A DNA stretch of 64,000 bases from a bacterium (GTDB lineage: Bacteria; Ratteibacteria; UBA8468; B48-G9; JAFGKM01), in the NCBI GenBank assembly GCA_023230585.1, contig JALNXB010000006.1, positions 1 through 64,000 on the forward strand. Reading direction: 5' to 3'. Position 1 is the stretch's first letter. Each line of letters begins with the position of its first letter. The notes under the pieces are model-generated. The model had not been told where the DNA came from and did no database searches. It saw nothing but the letters and a program-made list of their open reading frames with translations. The position numbers and the translations under genes are program-made. Positions 44,964 to 54,281 of the stretch are shown here, in pieces.

Positions 44964-46967
44964 TTACTTCTCTTTTTTTAACTTTTTAATCTTTTCTCTG
45001 TAAAATATAGCTTCCTCAAAGTCGAGTTTTTTTGCTGCTGACATCATTTTTTTCTCTAACCTATTTAAAGTTTGAAAAAGGTTTTTACCATAAAAAAGTT
45101 CATCATTTTCAGAGATAACAGAACTTTTCTTCTCTGTTTTTCCGCTAATAATTTCTGTGACACTTTTGTATATAGGTTTTTCGATGGATTGAGGGACTAT
45201 ATTGTTAACAGTATTATATTCAATCTGTTTTTTTCTTCTCCTTTCTGTTTCGCTTATTGCCATACTCATAGCATCTGTTATTCTGTCTGCATACATTACT
45301 ACTTCACCATCTACGCTTCTTGCAGCTCTACCTGATATTTGTATCAAAGATGTGGTTGACCTTAAAAACCCTTCTTTGTCTGCATCAAGGATAGCAACAA
45401 GACTTACTTCAGGTAAATCAAGCCCTTCTCTTAAAAGATTTATTCCTACCAGAACATCAAATTTTGCTTCTCTAAGTTTTTGAAGAATATCTACTCTTTC
45501 GAGAGTATCAATCTCGTAATGAAGGTAATGCACCTTAACATTGAAACTTTTAAGGTACTCTGATATCTCTTCTGCAAGATTTTTACTAACTGTAATAACA
45601 AGAGTTCGTTGTTTTTTTTCAGTTTTAGCTTTTATTCTTCCAAGCAAGTCTTCAATCTGGTTTTTTGTTGGTAACACAGTTATTGGTGGGTCTATAAGCC
45701 CAGTTGGTCTTATAACTTGTTCGGCTATCAGTTTTGATTGAGCACCCAATTTTTCCACTTTGCATTTTTCCAGTTCATACTTTCCTGGAGTAGCAGAAAC
45801 ATATATAACTTGTTTGACTATTTGCTCAAACTCGCTAAACATAAGAGGTCTATTATCTAACGCTGAGGGTAACCTAAAACCGAATTTAACAAGTGTCTCT
45901 TTTCTTGACCTATCTCCGTAGAACATACCTTTTAACTGAGGTATTGTAACGTGTGATTCATCAATAAAGATAAGATAATCGTCAGGAAAATAGTCAAGTA
46001 GAACCTCAGGTCTTTCCCCAGAGGCTCTTCCAGAGAGATGTCTGCTGTAATTTTCTATGCCGTGGCAGTACCCTAACTCTTCAAGCATATCAAGGTCGTT
46101 TAAAGTACGCATTTCAAGTCTTTCTGCTTCAAGCAACTTGCCCTCTTTTTTAAAGTAATTGAGTTGTTCTTTCAGTTCTTTTTTTATATTCTCTTTTGCT
46201 ATATCCATTTTTTCTGCTGGTGTTACAAAATGTTTTGCAGGGTATATAAAAATCTCTTTGTCTGAACCAAAAAACTCTCCTGTGAAAGGGTCAAACTTTT
46301 CTAACTTAACAATTTTGTCACCTATTAGCCCTATTCTTATAGCAAACTCCTCATAAGAAGGGATAACTTCTATGGTGTTACCTCTAACTCGGAATTTTCC
46401 TCTTGTAAGTTCAAACTCATTTCTTTCGTACTGGGTCTCAACAAGTCTCCTTAAAATAGTTTTTCTTCCAATTTCCTTGCCGAGAGAAAGGTGGAGCATC
46501 ATACTTTTATGGTCTTCTGGGTTGCCTATCGGGTAAATACAAGACACACTGGCAACAGTGACAACGTCTTTGGCTGAAAGGATTGAACTTGTTGCAGCAA
46601 GTCTTAACCTATCTATATCTTGGTTTATTGAAGCATCTTTTTCAATATAGGTATCGGTTGCAGGGATATATGCTTCTGGTTGATAATAATCATAATAACT
46701 TACAAAATACCGCACCCTGTTTTCTGGAAAAAACTCTCGGAATTCGCTATACAACTGTGCTGCAAGCGTTTTGTTGTGGGATATAACAAGAGCTGGACGG
46801 TTAGTCTTTCCTATTATATTAGCCATAGTGAAAGTTTTACCACTACCTGTCACTCCAAGCAGAATTTGTTCCCGTTCACCTTTATTAAGGTTATCAAGCA
46901 ATTTTGCTATAGCTTGCGGTTGGTCGCCAGATGGGGCATATTTTGATACAAGTTTCAATCTATTCAT
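44964..46967 (-). CDS. uvrB: excinuclease ABC subunit B
   Basis: UvrB is the DNA-loading helicase-like subunit of nucleotide excision repair. The 667-residue protein has Walker A GVTGSGKTFT near residue 38, the beta-hairpin block YYDYYQPEAYIP near 92, DESHVT (Walker B), the helicase motifs LREGLDLPEVSLVAILDADKEGFLRS and ISGRAARS, and a C-terminal UVR domain (LEKKMMSAAKKLDFEEAIFYREK) that binds UvrC. It stands alone; uvrA and uvrC are not in the window. Confidence 0.97.
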   Translation of the reverse strand: MNRLKLVSKYAPSGDQPQAIAKLLDNLNKGEREQILLGVTGSGKTFTMANIIGKTNRPALVISHNKTLAAQLYSEFREFFPENRVRYFVSYYDYYQPEAYIPATDTYIEKDASINQDIDRLRLAATSSILSAKDVVTVASVSCIYPIGNPEDHKSMMLHLSLGKEIGRKTILRRLVETQYERNEFELTRGKFRVRGNTIEVIPSYEEFAIRIGLIGDKIVKLEKFDPFTGEFFGSDKEIFIYPAKHFVTPAEKMDIAKENIKKELKEQLNYFKKEGKLLEAERLEMRTLNDLDMLEELGYCHGIENYSRHLSGRASGERPEVLLDYFPDDYLIFIDESHVTIPQLKGMFYGDRSRKETLVKFGFRLPSALDNRPLMFSEFEQIVKQVIYVSATPGKYELEKCKVEKLGAQSKLIAEQVIRPTGLIDPPITVLPTKNQIEDLLGRIKAKTEKKQRTLVITVSKNLAEEISEYLKSFNVKVHYLHYEIDTLERVDILQKLREAKFDVLVGINLLREGLDLPEVSLVAILDADKEGFLRSTTSLIQISGRAARSVDGEVVMYADRITDAMSMAISETERRRKKQIEYNTVNNIVPQSIEKPIYKSVTEIISGKTEKKSSVISENDELFYGKNLFQTLNRLEKKMMSAAKKLDFEEAIFYREKIKKLKKEK

Positions 46968-47029
46968 AATAAATATTTTACTCTTTTTATAATTAAGTTA
47001 AAAGAAAACAGGTCAAACTAAATTATGAT

Positions 47030-48175
47030 TTATGCTGTACCTTGAAATAGAGGAGGTAATTTCTTTTCAAGAAAATACTTAGATTCTTCGTACATATTGC
47101 TATAAGGATAAAATAATACTACCTGCAGAAAAGCGTACTTTGCTTTCTCGTATTCTTTCTGAACTATAAATAGTTTTCCAATTGTAAATAGAGCCTTGTC
47201 TGCAAATTTACTGAACGGGTAATTGAGCAGAAAATTTTTGCATGCAAGATAAGCTGCTTCTTGTTCACCTATGTTAAAAAGAGACTCTGCTACATTATAC
47301 TGTATCTTTTCTGGCAGGGTTACCTCGTTATATTTTTTTACAATATTCCCATACTGTTGGGCAGCAAATGCTCTGTTCTCTTCAATATTAGTTTTAATAA
47401 TACTTTTTGCGCTCTCTATTTCTCCGTATTCTTCCATTCTTCTCTGGACAAACTGTTTTGAACCAAGAATTTTAAATAACATATTTTCTCCAAGTTTAAC
47501 ATTCTCTTTAAATTTTGCTTCCTGATAGATTTTTGTTCCTAACCCTATTATTGCGCCGTACAAAAAACCAGCAAAATGAGCTCCAAATGCAACAGAACTG
47601 GTGGTTATTTCTTTAACAGTAAGAAGAGTAGATAATGCTTGTTCCAGAAACCAGAATGTTAACCATACAAAAGCGTATACTTTAAATTCTCCAAACCGCA
47701 TTATAAATAGAAATACCCATATAAAATATTTGAAGGTTATTCTGCTTTTTGGAAAAAGGATAGCGTAAACTCCCAAAACGCCCGCAATAGCTCCAGAGGC
47801 TCCTATGGTTGGTATGTTGGCAGATTGTTCAGTTACAAGGGCAGAATATAGAAGCATAGAAAATATTCCTGCAGAAAGATAAAATAATAGAAAAGGTATT
47901 ACACCCCACCTGTCTTCTATGTTGTCTCCAAGGAGCCATAGGTACCACATATTAAATCCAAGGTGTAATATTCCTCCGTGAAGAAACATTGAAGTGAAGG
48001 CTGTTTTAAGAGAAAAACTTGATGGGATAAAACCATATTTTTGAATAATCTGTTCATACTCAGGGGCAAAAGTGGTATAAAAAAAGATAAGGATATTTAT
48101 CAATATAAGCGATAAAACCAGTATAGGAAATTTTTTTACTCTATATTCATCTCTTAACGGAAAGAAGAGAAACAT
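47030..48175 (-). CDS. rhomboid intramembrane protease with C-terminal helical repeat domain
   Basis: The 381-residue protein has six membrane segments in residues 15-215. It shows HGGILHLGFNMWYLW (HxxxN loop), nucleophile Ser127 in IGASGAIAGVLG and catalytic His200 in FGAHFAGFLYG. From ~230 a TPR-like helical region follows (SLFNIGEQEAAYLACKNFLL, KALFTIGKLFIVQKEYEKA). The start codon overlaps the rnfA stop by one base, so it is the last gene of the rnf operon. A role in processing or quality control of a neighbouring membrane protein is possible but unproven. Confidence 0.9.
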   Translation of the reverse strand: MFLFFPLRDEYRVKKFPILVLSLILINILIFFYTTFAPEYEQIIQKYGFIPSSFSLKTAFTSMFLHGGILHLGFNMWYLWLLGDNIEDRWGVIPFLLFYLSAGIFSMLLYSALVTEQSANIPTIGASGAIAGVLGVYAILFPKSRITFKYFIWVFLFIMRFGEFKVYAFVWLTFWFLEQALSTLLTVKEITTSSVAFGAHFAGFLYGAIIGLGTKIYQEAKFKENVKLGENMLFKILGSKQFVQRRMEEYGEIESAKSIIKTNIEENRAFAAQQYGNIVKKYNEVTLPEKIQYNVAESLFNIGEQEAAYLACKNFLLNYPFSKFADKALFTIGKLFIVQKEYEKAKYAFLQVVLFYPYSNMYEESKYFLEKKLPPLFQGTA

Positions 48176-48765
48176 TATAGTTTAAATAGTCCCTTAAACC
48201 CAAGGAAGACAAGACTTATCAGCCCTGTCATTATAAAAGCAATGGGAACCCCCTTAAAGGCTTCTGGCAAAGGAGCATTGTCAAGCCGTTCTCTCATAGA
48301 AGCAAAAAGTATTATCACAAAACAGTAGCCGGCAGATACTCCTACCGCAAATACAAGGTTTTGTAAAAAGGTAAACTTATAATCTATACCAAGAAAAGCA
48401 GAGGCAAGTATAACGCAGTTAGTAGTTATTAGAGGTAGGTATATACCAAAAGCTTTGTAAAGAGCTGGGGCTTTCTTTCTGATAATAATTTCTTCAAATT
48501 GAACAAAAGAAGCAATTGTTAATATAAATGTTACTGTTCTTAAGTATTCAAGATTAAAAGGTACAAGAATATAGTTGTATAAAATCCAACTTATACTGCA
48601 TGCCATTACAGTGACAAATACTACTGCTATACCCATACCTATGGAGGATCTCATATTTGTAGATATTCCAATAAAAGAGCATAGCCCAAGAAATTTTATC
48701 ATAACTATATTGTTTACTATAAAAGCGGAAAGAAAAATAAAGCCAATATTAAGTTCGTTCAACAT
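48175..48765 (-). CDS. rnfA: Rnf electron transport complex subunit RnfA
   Basis: The 196-residue protein has six membrane segments and the RnfA/NqrE pattern: FIVNNIVMIKFLGLCSFIGIS, TFILTIASFVQFEE and LPLITTNCVILASAFLG, including the Cys residues expected to bind the intramembrane [2Fe-2S] cluster with RnfE. It overlaps rnfE by seven bases. In this operon the usual next gene, rnfB, is replaced by a rhomboid protease. Confidence 0.95.
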   Translation of the reverse strand: MLNELNIGFIFLSAFIVNNIVMIKFLGLCSFIGISTNMRSSIGMGIAVVFVTVMACSISWILYNYILVPFNLEYLRTVTFILTIASFVQFEEIIIRKKAPALYKAFGIYLPLITTNCVILASAFLGIDYKFTFLQNLVFAVGVSAGYCFVIILFASMRERLDNAPLPEAFKGVPIAFIMTGLISLVFLGFKGLFKL

Positions 48766-49364
48766 TTTTTTCTTCCTCCTACACTATTTTTAATTGCCAT
48801 TAAAAAACCTATTACAAGAAAAGCACCTGGTGGCATTATCATTATAAGTAAGGGGAGGTAATTTTCTCCCAGAATATTTATTCCAAAGAGTGTTCCTTGT
48901 CCGAGGAACTCTCTTATAGAGGCAATAATAAGTATTGCAATGGTAAAGCCTAACCCCATACCTAAACCATCAAGGGTTGAGTTTATAACATTGTTTTTTG
49001 AAGCAAAGGCTTCGGCTCTACCTAAAAGTATGCAATTAACAACCATGAGAGGCAGGTAGACCCCAAGATTTTTATGTAGTTGGGGAGAAAACGCTGCCAA
49101 AGAATAGTCCATTATAGTAACAAAAGTTGCAATAACAACTATAAAAACAGGTATTCTAATATGTTCTGGCACAATTTTTCTTATAATAGAAACAGTAATA
49201 TTCGAACCAACCAGAACAAAAATAAAAGCAACACCCATTCCGAGTGCGTCTTTTAGAGCCGCTGAAACAGCCAAAAGAGGGCATAACCCTAACATAAGAT
49301 AGAATATCGGATTATCTTTCCATAACCCGAGTGTGAAATTTTTAAAATCAACAGTCTTTTTCAT
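48759..49364 (-). CDS. rnfE: Rnf electron transport complex subunit RnfE
   Basis: The 201-residue membrane protein is paired with RnfA. NPIFYLMLGLCPLLAVSAALKDALGMG and VYLPLMVVNCILLGRAEAFA are typical, with the two conserved Cys positions of the shared iron-sulfur site. It overlaps rnfG by four bases and rnfA by seven, showing translational coupling. Confidence 0.95.
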   Translation of the reverse strand: MKKTVDFKNFTLGLWKDNPIFYLMLGLCPLLAVSAALKDALGMGVAFIFVLVGSNITVSIIRKIVPEHIRIPVFIVVIATFVTIMDYSLAAFSPQLHKNLGVYLPLMVVNCILLGRAEAFASKNNVINSTLDGLGMGLGFTIAILIIASIREFLGQGTLFGINILGENYLPLLIMIMPPGAFLVIGFLMAIKNSVGGRKKC

Positions 49365-49912
49365 TGTGTCTCTCCATTAAGAGTTTTTAGGTTTTCTTGA
49401 AGTTTTCTTATCTCTTCTGTAACAGCGCTTGAAGATACTGTTGCACCTGTAATTGAGTCTATCTCGCCTTGTGGGTTATCTTTCTTAAGGTATATAGTAC
49501 CGTCTTCTTTATCTTTGAACTGTTCAAGAAAACCTGCATCTGTTATTTTGGAGCCAAGCCCAGGTGTTTCTGTATGTTCAAGAATTCTTATACCTGTTAT
49601 CTTTAAATCTTTATCAACACCCGCTTTTATTAAAATTTGTCCTCCGTATCCAGTTGCTTTAAGGTCAAAAATTCTTCCCAATAGGTCCCCATCCTTATTA
49701 TGTACAACTGTAAATTTAATATCTTTTATTTTTTTCTGTTCAAACGTAACGCCATCTTGAAAAATTTCTCTGTTGAGCGTCTCTTCGTCTATCTTTTTCT
49801 GTTCAGATATTTTAGGCTCTGCTATATTAAAAACCTGAGCAAGAAGAAATCCTGATAATACTGTTATAGATAATAGAACAATTATACCAACTATTATATC
49901 TTTCTTTTTCAT
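49361..49912 (-). CDS. rnfG: Rnf electron transport complex subunit RnfG
   Basis: The 183-residue protein has one N-terminal membrane segment and an FMN-binding domain. The covalent flavinylation motif is TGATVS (residues 155-160), with Thr158 expected to carry FMN through a phosphoester bond. GLGSKITDAGFLEQFKD matches RnfG. The ApbE flavin transferase needed for this is not in the window. Confidence 0.94.
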   Translation of the reverse strand: MKKKDIIVGIIVLLSITVLSGFLLAQVFNIAEPKISEQKKIDEETLNREIFQDGVTFEQKKIKDIKFTVVHNKDGDLLGRIFDLKATGYGGQILIKAGVDKDLKITGIRILEHTETPGLGSKITDAGFLEQFKDKEDGTIYLKKDNPQGEIDSITGATVSSSAVTEEIRKLQENLKTLNGETQ

Positions 49913-50844
49913 AGTTTTACCTTTTTAATATGTCCAAATTTTTTTGGTAAAGTGAATTTATCAATGAGTGGAACAAACATATTCATAAACAGAATAGAGT
50001 ACGCAACTCCTTCTGGGTATCCGCCTTTTTGTCGTATTAGAAAAGTTATTATTCCGCAACCAATTCCAAAGATGAGTTTCCCTTTATTTGTTAAAGGAGA
50101 TGTTACGTAATCGGTTGCCATAAAGAAAGCACCAAGAATTAGACCGCCTGCCATTATTTGAAAAACGGGATTTTGTCCTGATATGTAAGATAGTATGCCA
50201 ACTGTTAAAATGTATGAAAGAGGAATATGGAGAGTAATGATTTTTCTTGAAAGTAGAAAAATTGCACCTATCAGTAGTAGTATTACGCTTGTTTCACCAA
50301 TGCAACCTGCGTGGTTCCCTATAAACATACTTAAAGAATCAGGTAGAGGTGTATTTAAACCTTCTTTCAAAATAGCAAGAGGTGTAGCGGTTGTTGTTGC
50401 ATCTGTTAAATGTGAAAAAGGTTGAACGTATCTTGTCATCTGGACAGGAAAAGATGTTAATAGTAGTGCTCTTGCGGTAAGCGCAGGGTTAAATATATTA
50501 AAACCTATACCACCAAAAAGTTCTTTGGTAAGAAATATTGCAACAAAACTACCAAATGCTGCTATCCATAAAGGAATATTTGGAGGTAACGTAAAGGCAA
50601 GAAGTAGACCAGTTAACATTGCGCTACCATCGTTTATGCGTAACTCTTTCCCAAACATTTTTTTGCTTAATATTTCGCTTAAAAGACACGATATTATGCA
50701 TACACCGACAACTTTTAATACACCCAGCCCAAAGAAATAAAGGCTACCAAATAGAGCAGGTAAAAGAGCAACAATAACACTAATCATTATTTTTGTTGTA
50801 GAATCTTTAGAATGTATATGTGGAGCACATCTTATCTGTTTCAT
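49909..50844 (-). CDS. rnfD: Rnf electron transport complex subunit RnfD
   Basis: The 311-residue protein has about nine membrane segments. The motif TTATPLA (residues 151-157) corresponds to the flavinylation site of RnfD/NqrB, with Thr154 as the probable FMN attachment residue. GGIGFNIFNPALTARALLL is characteristic. It overlaps rnfG by four bases. Its ribosome site (AAAGGAAAA) lies at the edge of a 52-base insertion that separates it from rnfC. Confidence 0.94.
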   Translation of the reverse strand: MKQIRCAPHIHSKDSTTKIMISVIVALLPALFGSLYFFGLGVLKVVGVCIISCLLSEILSKKMFGKELRINDGSAMLTGLLLAFTLPPNIPLWIAAFGSFVAIFLTKELFGGIGFNIFNPALTARALLLTSFPVQMTRYVQPFSHLTDATTTATPLAILKEGLNTPLPDSLSMFIGNHAGCIGETSVILLLIGAIFLLSRKIITLHIPLSYILTVGILSYISGQNPVFQIMAGGLILGAFFMATDYVTSPLTNKGKLIFGIGCGIITFLIRQKGGYPEGVAYSILFMNMFVPLIDKFTLPKKFGHIKKVKL

Positions 50845-50919
50845 TACATTTTCCTTTTCATTAACTGTGTTCTACCAATGCGGAGATTCCGAAGGTTCGA
50901 CCTTCGTTTTCATTAACTG
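50845..50919. repeat. 52-bp insertion with 13-bp direct repeats between rnfC and rnfD
   Basis: TTTTCATTAACTG occurs at 50855-50867 and 50907-50919; the second copy includes the rnfC stop. Between them is a perfect hairpin CGAAGGT-TCG-ACCTTCG (50890-50906). Removing one repeat plus the insert would leave the short spacing typical of this operon. Confidence 0.65.
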
Positions 50920-52217
50920 GTTTTACGTAGTTCAGCTTTTGCCCATTTGAATAAGTCTACCATAGGTCTGTTAGCAGGACATACATAACTGCAACACCCG
51001 CATTCAATACAATCAACTACATTGAGAGTTTTACAAGTATCCCACTTTTTATTTTCTGCTTGTCTCCCCATTTCTGCTGGTATTAAATTCATAGGGCATG
51101 CAGGTATACATTTACCACATCTAATACAAGGATTTATCTTTGTATCTATATATTCTTGAGGGAGCACTATTATACCTGTAGTGCTTTTTATTACTGGAAC
51201 ATCGGGTGAAGGTATATTAACACCCATCATAGGGCCTCCTATAATGAGTTTTCTGCTATCAGAATAATCGCTTTCACAAAATGCAAGTATATCAGAGATA
51301 GGAGTACCTACCTTAACTCGTAGATTTTTAGGATATTTAACCAGGCCTGTTACAGTAAGAACTCTTTCTGTTAACGGTTCTGTTTCGCATACGGCTTTTT
51401 TTATAGATAAAGCGGTTTGAACATTAAATACAACGCAACCCACATCAATAGGTAGCCCAAGAGAAGGAACTTCTTTTCCCGTAACAGATTTTATTAAATG
51501 TTTTTCGCTACCTTGAGGATATTTTTCAGGAAGAATTTTAATTGTAGCTTCAATAGGGATTTTCATATTTTGGAGACTTTGTTTGATAGATTTGTAAAGA
51601 TTTTTTTTGTTGCTTTCAATCCCTATAAACAATTTTTTAGCACAGAGTGTTTTACATATTATCTGAAGACCTTCAACAACTCCATCGGTTTCTTCTGCCA
51701 TTACTCTGTAGTCAGCTGTAAGGAAAGGTTCGCATTCACATCCGTTAAGGATAACACAATCGACTTGTTTCCCTTCAGGAATCATTAGTTTAACAAATGT
51801 TGGGAATGCAGCTCCACCCATCCCTACAATACCAGCTTGTCTTACCGATTCTATAATTTCTTGCTGGCTAAGTGTTGTCCAGTCAACCTTTTCATTATCG
51901 TTTGGGGTAGACTCTTCTTGAGGAACTTTTTCTATTACTACAGATAAAGATTTTCTTCCGTTGGGTAGGTTACTATTTTCCAGAGCAACAACTTTACCTG
52001 AAATACTGGAATGGATATAACTGCTGATAAACCCAGACGGTTCTCCTATTATCTGACCTTCTTTAACTATGTCCCCTCTTTTAACTACTGGTTTAGCAGG
52101 TAACCCTGTATGTTGAGATAATGCAATTGCAACTTTTTGAGGGGTGGGAAAAGTTTCAATATTTGAATCTTTGCTAAGTTCTTTAAACCCAGATATTTTT
52201 AAACCGCCTTTGAACAT
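50913..52217 (-). CDS. rnfC: Rnf electron transport complex subunit RnfC
   Basis: The 434-residue subunit oxidises or reduces NAD. I start it at the ATG at 52215-52217, with GGAGCTTGAA upstream. The N-terminal RnfC barrel-sandwich region is followed by GMGGAAFPTFVKL (the FMN/NADH-binding block near residue 135) and NGCECEPFLTADYR. Two 4Fe-4S motifs follow at ~375-415: CIRCGKCIPACP and CIECGCCSYVCP. It starts one base after the apgM stop, so these genes are coupled. Confidence 0.95.
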   Translation of the reverse strand: MFKGGLKISGFKELSKDSNIETFPTPQKVAIALSQHTGLPAKPVVKRGDIVKEGQIIGEPSGFISSYIHSSISGKVVALENSNLPNGRKSLSVVIEKVPQEESTPNDNEKVDWTTLSQQEIIESVRQAGIVGMGGAAFPTFVKLMIPEGKQVDCVILNGCECEPFLTADYRVMAEETDGVVEGLQIICKTLCAKKLFIGIESNKKNLYKSIKQSLQNMKIPIEATIKILPEKYPQGSEKHLIKSVTGKEVPSLGLPIDVGCVVFNVQTALSIKKAVCETEPLTERVLTVTGLVKYPKNLRVKVGTPISDILAFCESDYSDSRKLIIGGPMMGVNIPSPDVPVIKSTTGIIVLPQEYIDTKINPCIRCGKCIPACPMNLIPAEMGRQAENKKWDTCKTLNVVDCIECGCCSYVCPANRPMVDLFKWAKAELRKTS

Positions 52218-52218
52218 T

Positions 52219-53433
52219 TCAAGCTCCAAATTTGTCAAGTTTAAAAGCGCAGGCAAGAAGTATATACATTAGTTCTTTGGAATACATATTTCCAAGTATA
52301 CCTTTTGCACATTCTCGCTCAGTAAAATGTTTTACTCCATCAGGGATAGAGTTTGGTGATTTGACTATAAGAGGAACAGGGTGCCAAGAATGACCTTTCA
52401 TCATTGAAGGGGTAGAGTGGTCACCTGTTATTGCTATACTTTCAAATTTTAAATTCCTTAACTGCCATATTTTTGAGTCTATATCTTCTATGGTTTTTAC
52501 TTTTGCTTCAAAATTACCGTCTTCTCCGTAACTGTCTGTCTTTTTAATGTGGAAAAAGAAAAAATCATATTTATCATAAAGTTCAAATAGAGTTTCAAAC
52601 TCTTCTTCTACAGTTTCTCCAGCGTCTGCTACATCCATCCCTAAAACTTTTGAGATACCTTTATACATAGGGTAGGCAGCTATACATACTCCATTAAGTT
52701 TATACTTGTCATTGAAACTATGTATGTTCGGGAGTTGAGAGATACCTCTTAAAAGCAAGGTTTTAGCTTTAGTATCAACATTTTTTAGAACCTCAATTAC
52801 TTTCTCTTGGAGTTCCTTCAATACAAGAGCAGTCTTCTCAGAGGCAGTATCTAATGCTTTTAAAGGTTTAAGAGGCAATCCTTCTTTTTGAGGGTCGTTT
52901 TCTGATACGTTAGGACCTAATCCTTCCCCTTGTAGAACAATAGCGCACCGGTGTTCTTTAACTGTCTGAATAAATATTTTTACACCAGAAATTTCTTTAA
53001 TTTTTTCTGACAATATAGAAACAATCTTACTGTTTTCTTCTGTAGGTATTCTACCTGCTCTCCTATCTGTAACAATATTGTTTTCATCGATTGTTGCAAA
53101 ATTACCTCTTATAGCAACATCATTTTTTCCAAGGTTTATACCTATTCCAAGACATTCGAGAGTGCCTCTGCCAATCAGTGTCTCTAATGGGTCGTAACCA
53201 AACAATCCTACGTGCCCTGGACCGCTTCCAGGAGTTATTCCTTTAAGTACAGGTGTTAATGTTCCGCAAGAACCTTCAGTTGCGAATCTGTCTAAATTAG
53301 GTTTCTTTGCTGTTTCAAGTTCTGTTTTACCTGTTACAGAATGTGGGAAACCACCAATTCCATCAAGAACAACCAACAGGATTTTGTTATCATTCTTTTT
53401 TATTATATCGGGTAGAATTTTTTCGTATTCCAT
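52219..53433 (-). CDS. apgM: cofactor-independent phosphoglycerate mutase, archaeal type
   Basis: The enzyme interconverts 3- and 2-phosphoglycerate. The 404-residue protein has the metal-binding LLVVLDGIGGF start, the family block TPGSGPGHVGLFGYDPLETLIGRG near residue 72, AIRGNFATID, and the late ITGDHSTPSMMKGHSWHPVP with metal ligands. It is the alkaline-phosphatase-superfamily ApgM type rather than GpmI (about 510 residues). It heads the rnf operon, linking lower glycolysis and Rnf transcription. Confidence 0.94.
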   Translation of the reverse strand: MEYEKILPDIIKKNDNKILLVVLDGIGGFPHSVTGKTELETAKKPNLDRFATEGSCGTLTPVLKGITPGSGPGHVGLFGYDPLETLIGRGTLECLGIGINLGKNDVAIRGNFATIDENNIVTDRRAGRIPTEENSKIVSILSEKIKEISGVKIFIQTVKEHRCAIVLQGEGLGPNVSENDPQKEGLPLKPLKALDTASEKTALVLKELQEKVIEVLKNVDTKAKTLLLRGISQLPNIHSFNDKYKLNGVCIAAYPMYKGISKVLGMDVADAGETVEEEFETLFELYDKYDFFFFHIKKTDSYGEDGNFEAKVKTIEDIDSKIWQLRNLKFESIAITGDHSTPSMMKGHSWHPVPLIVKSPNSIPDGVKHFTERECAKGILGNMYSKELMYILLACAFKLDKFGA

Positions 53434-53451
53434 TATGACCTTCTCCTCTTT

Positions 53452-53479
53452 TTGAAAAATTTCTTAATTATGATATAAT
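53452..53479 (+). promoter_or_regulatory. promoter of the rsmI operon
   Basis: TTGAAA (53452-53457) and an extended TGATATAAT (53471-53479) are 16 bases apart. The mRNA leader before rsmI would be about 125 bases. It overlaps the divergent apgM promoter. Confidence 0.6.
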
Positions 53480-53498
53480 TTTTAAAATTGGTTGTCAA
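53470..53498 (-). promoter_or_regulatory. promoter of the apgM-rnf operon
   Basis: On the minus strand a perfect TTGACA (53493-53498) is followed after 17 bases by TATCAT (53470-53475). It would start near 53463, 30 bases before apgM. Its -10 box overlaps the -10 of the rsmI promoter. Confidence 0.6.
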
Positions 53499-53611
53499 TT
53501 TTTTGTAAAATATAAAATAAAAATAAAGAGAAAGGACTAATATTTGGGGTGGGTATATGTGCAAAAGTAGTTATTATCCCTCCATTAAAACTTTTTTGTT
53601 AATATTAAAAT

Positions 53612-54280
53612 ATGTTATATATAGTAGCAACTCCTATCGGAAACCTTGAAGATATAACTTTACGAGCAATAAATACCTTAAAAAGTGTTGACTTAATATT
53701 TTGTGAGGATACAAGAGAAACCTTAAAATTACTCAACTATTTGGATATCAAGAAACCTCTTGTTAGTTACTATAAAGATAATGAATCAAAACGATTGAAG
53801 AAAGCATTACAACTTCTTTTGGACGGAAAAGAGGTTGCTCTTGTGTCAGATAGAGGTACTCCAGGTATCTCTGACCCTGCCTATCTTCTTGTTAGAGAAG
53901 CATATAGATATAACATAAAAGTTGTTCCTATACCAGGCTCTTCTGCTTTACTTGCGGCTCTATCAGTAAGCGGTCTTCCTTCAGATAGATTTTCGTTTTA
54001 TGGATTTATTCCGAGAAAAGAGGGTAAAAAAAAAGAGTTTTTTGCTTCCCTTATGGAAAAAGAAGAGACCCTTGTTTTTTTTGAATCGGTCCATAGAGTT
54101 GAGGGTACTCTTAAAATGTTAAACACCTTTTTCCCTGAAAGGGAGATGGCTATATGTAGAGAATTAACAAAAAAATTTGAAGAAATAAAGGTTGGCAAAG
54201 TCTCCGACATAACCAGAGAATATATGGAGAGAGAAAATATAAAAGGAGAATTTGTCTTTATAATAAAAGGGAGAGATTAA
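53612..54280 (+). CDS. rsmI: 16S rRNA (cytidine(1402)-2'-O)-methyltransferase
   Basis: RsmI methylates C1402 of 16S rRNA. The tetrapyrrole-methylase-fold signature LYIVATPIGNLEDITLRA starts at residue 2, with CEDTRET, SDRGTPGISDPAYLLVREA and PIPGSSALLAALSVSGLPSDRFSFYGFIPR following. At 222 residues it lacks the C-terminal extension of enterobacterial RsmI (286). The start codon has no ribosome site in front, but the conserved N-terminus leaves no room for a later start. The next gene begins two bases after the stop. Confidence 0.95.
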   Translation: MLYIVATPIGNLEDITLRAINTLKSVDLIFCEDTRETLKLLNYLDIKKPLVSYYKDNESKRLKKALQLLLDGKEVALVSDRGTPGISDPAYLLVREAYRYNIKVVPIPGSSALLAALSVSGLPSDRFSFYGFIPRKEGKKKEFFASLMEKEETLVFFESVHRVEGTLKMLNTFFPEREMAICRELTKKFEEIKVGKVSDITREYMERENIKGEFVFIIKGRD

Positions 54281-54281
54281 A

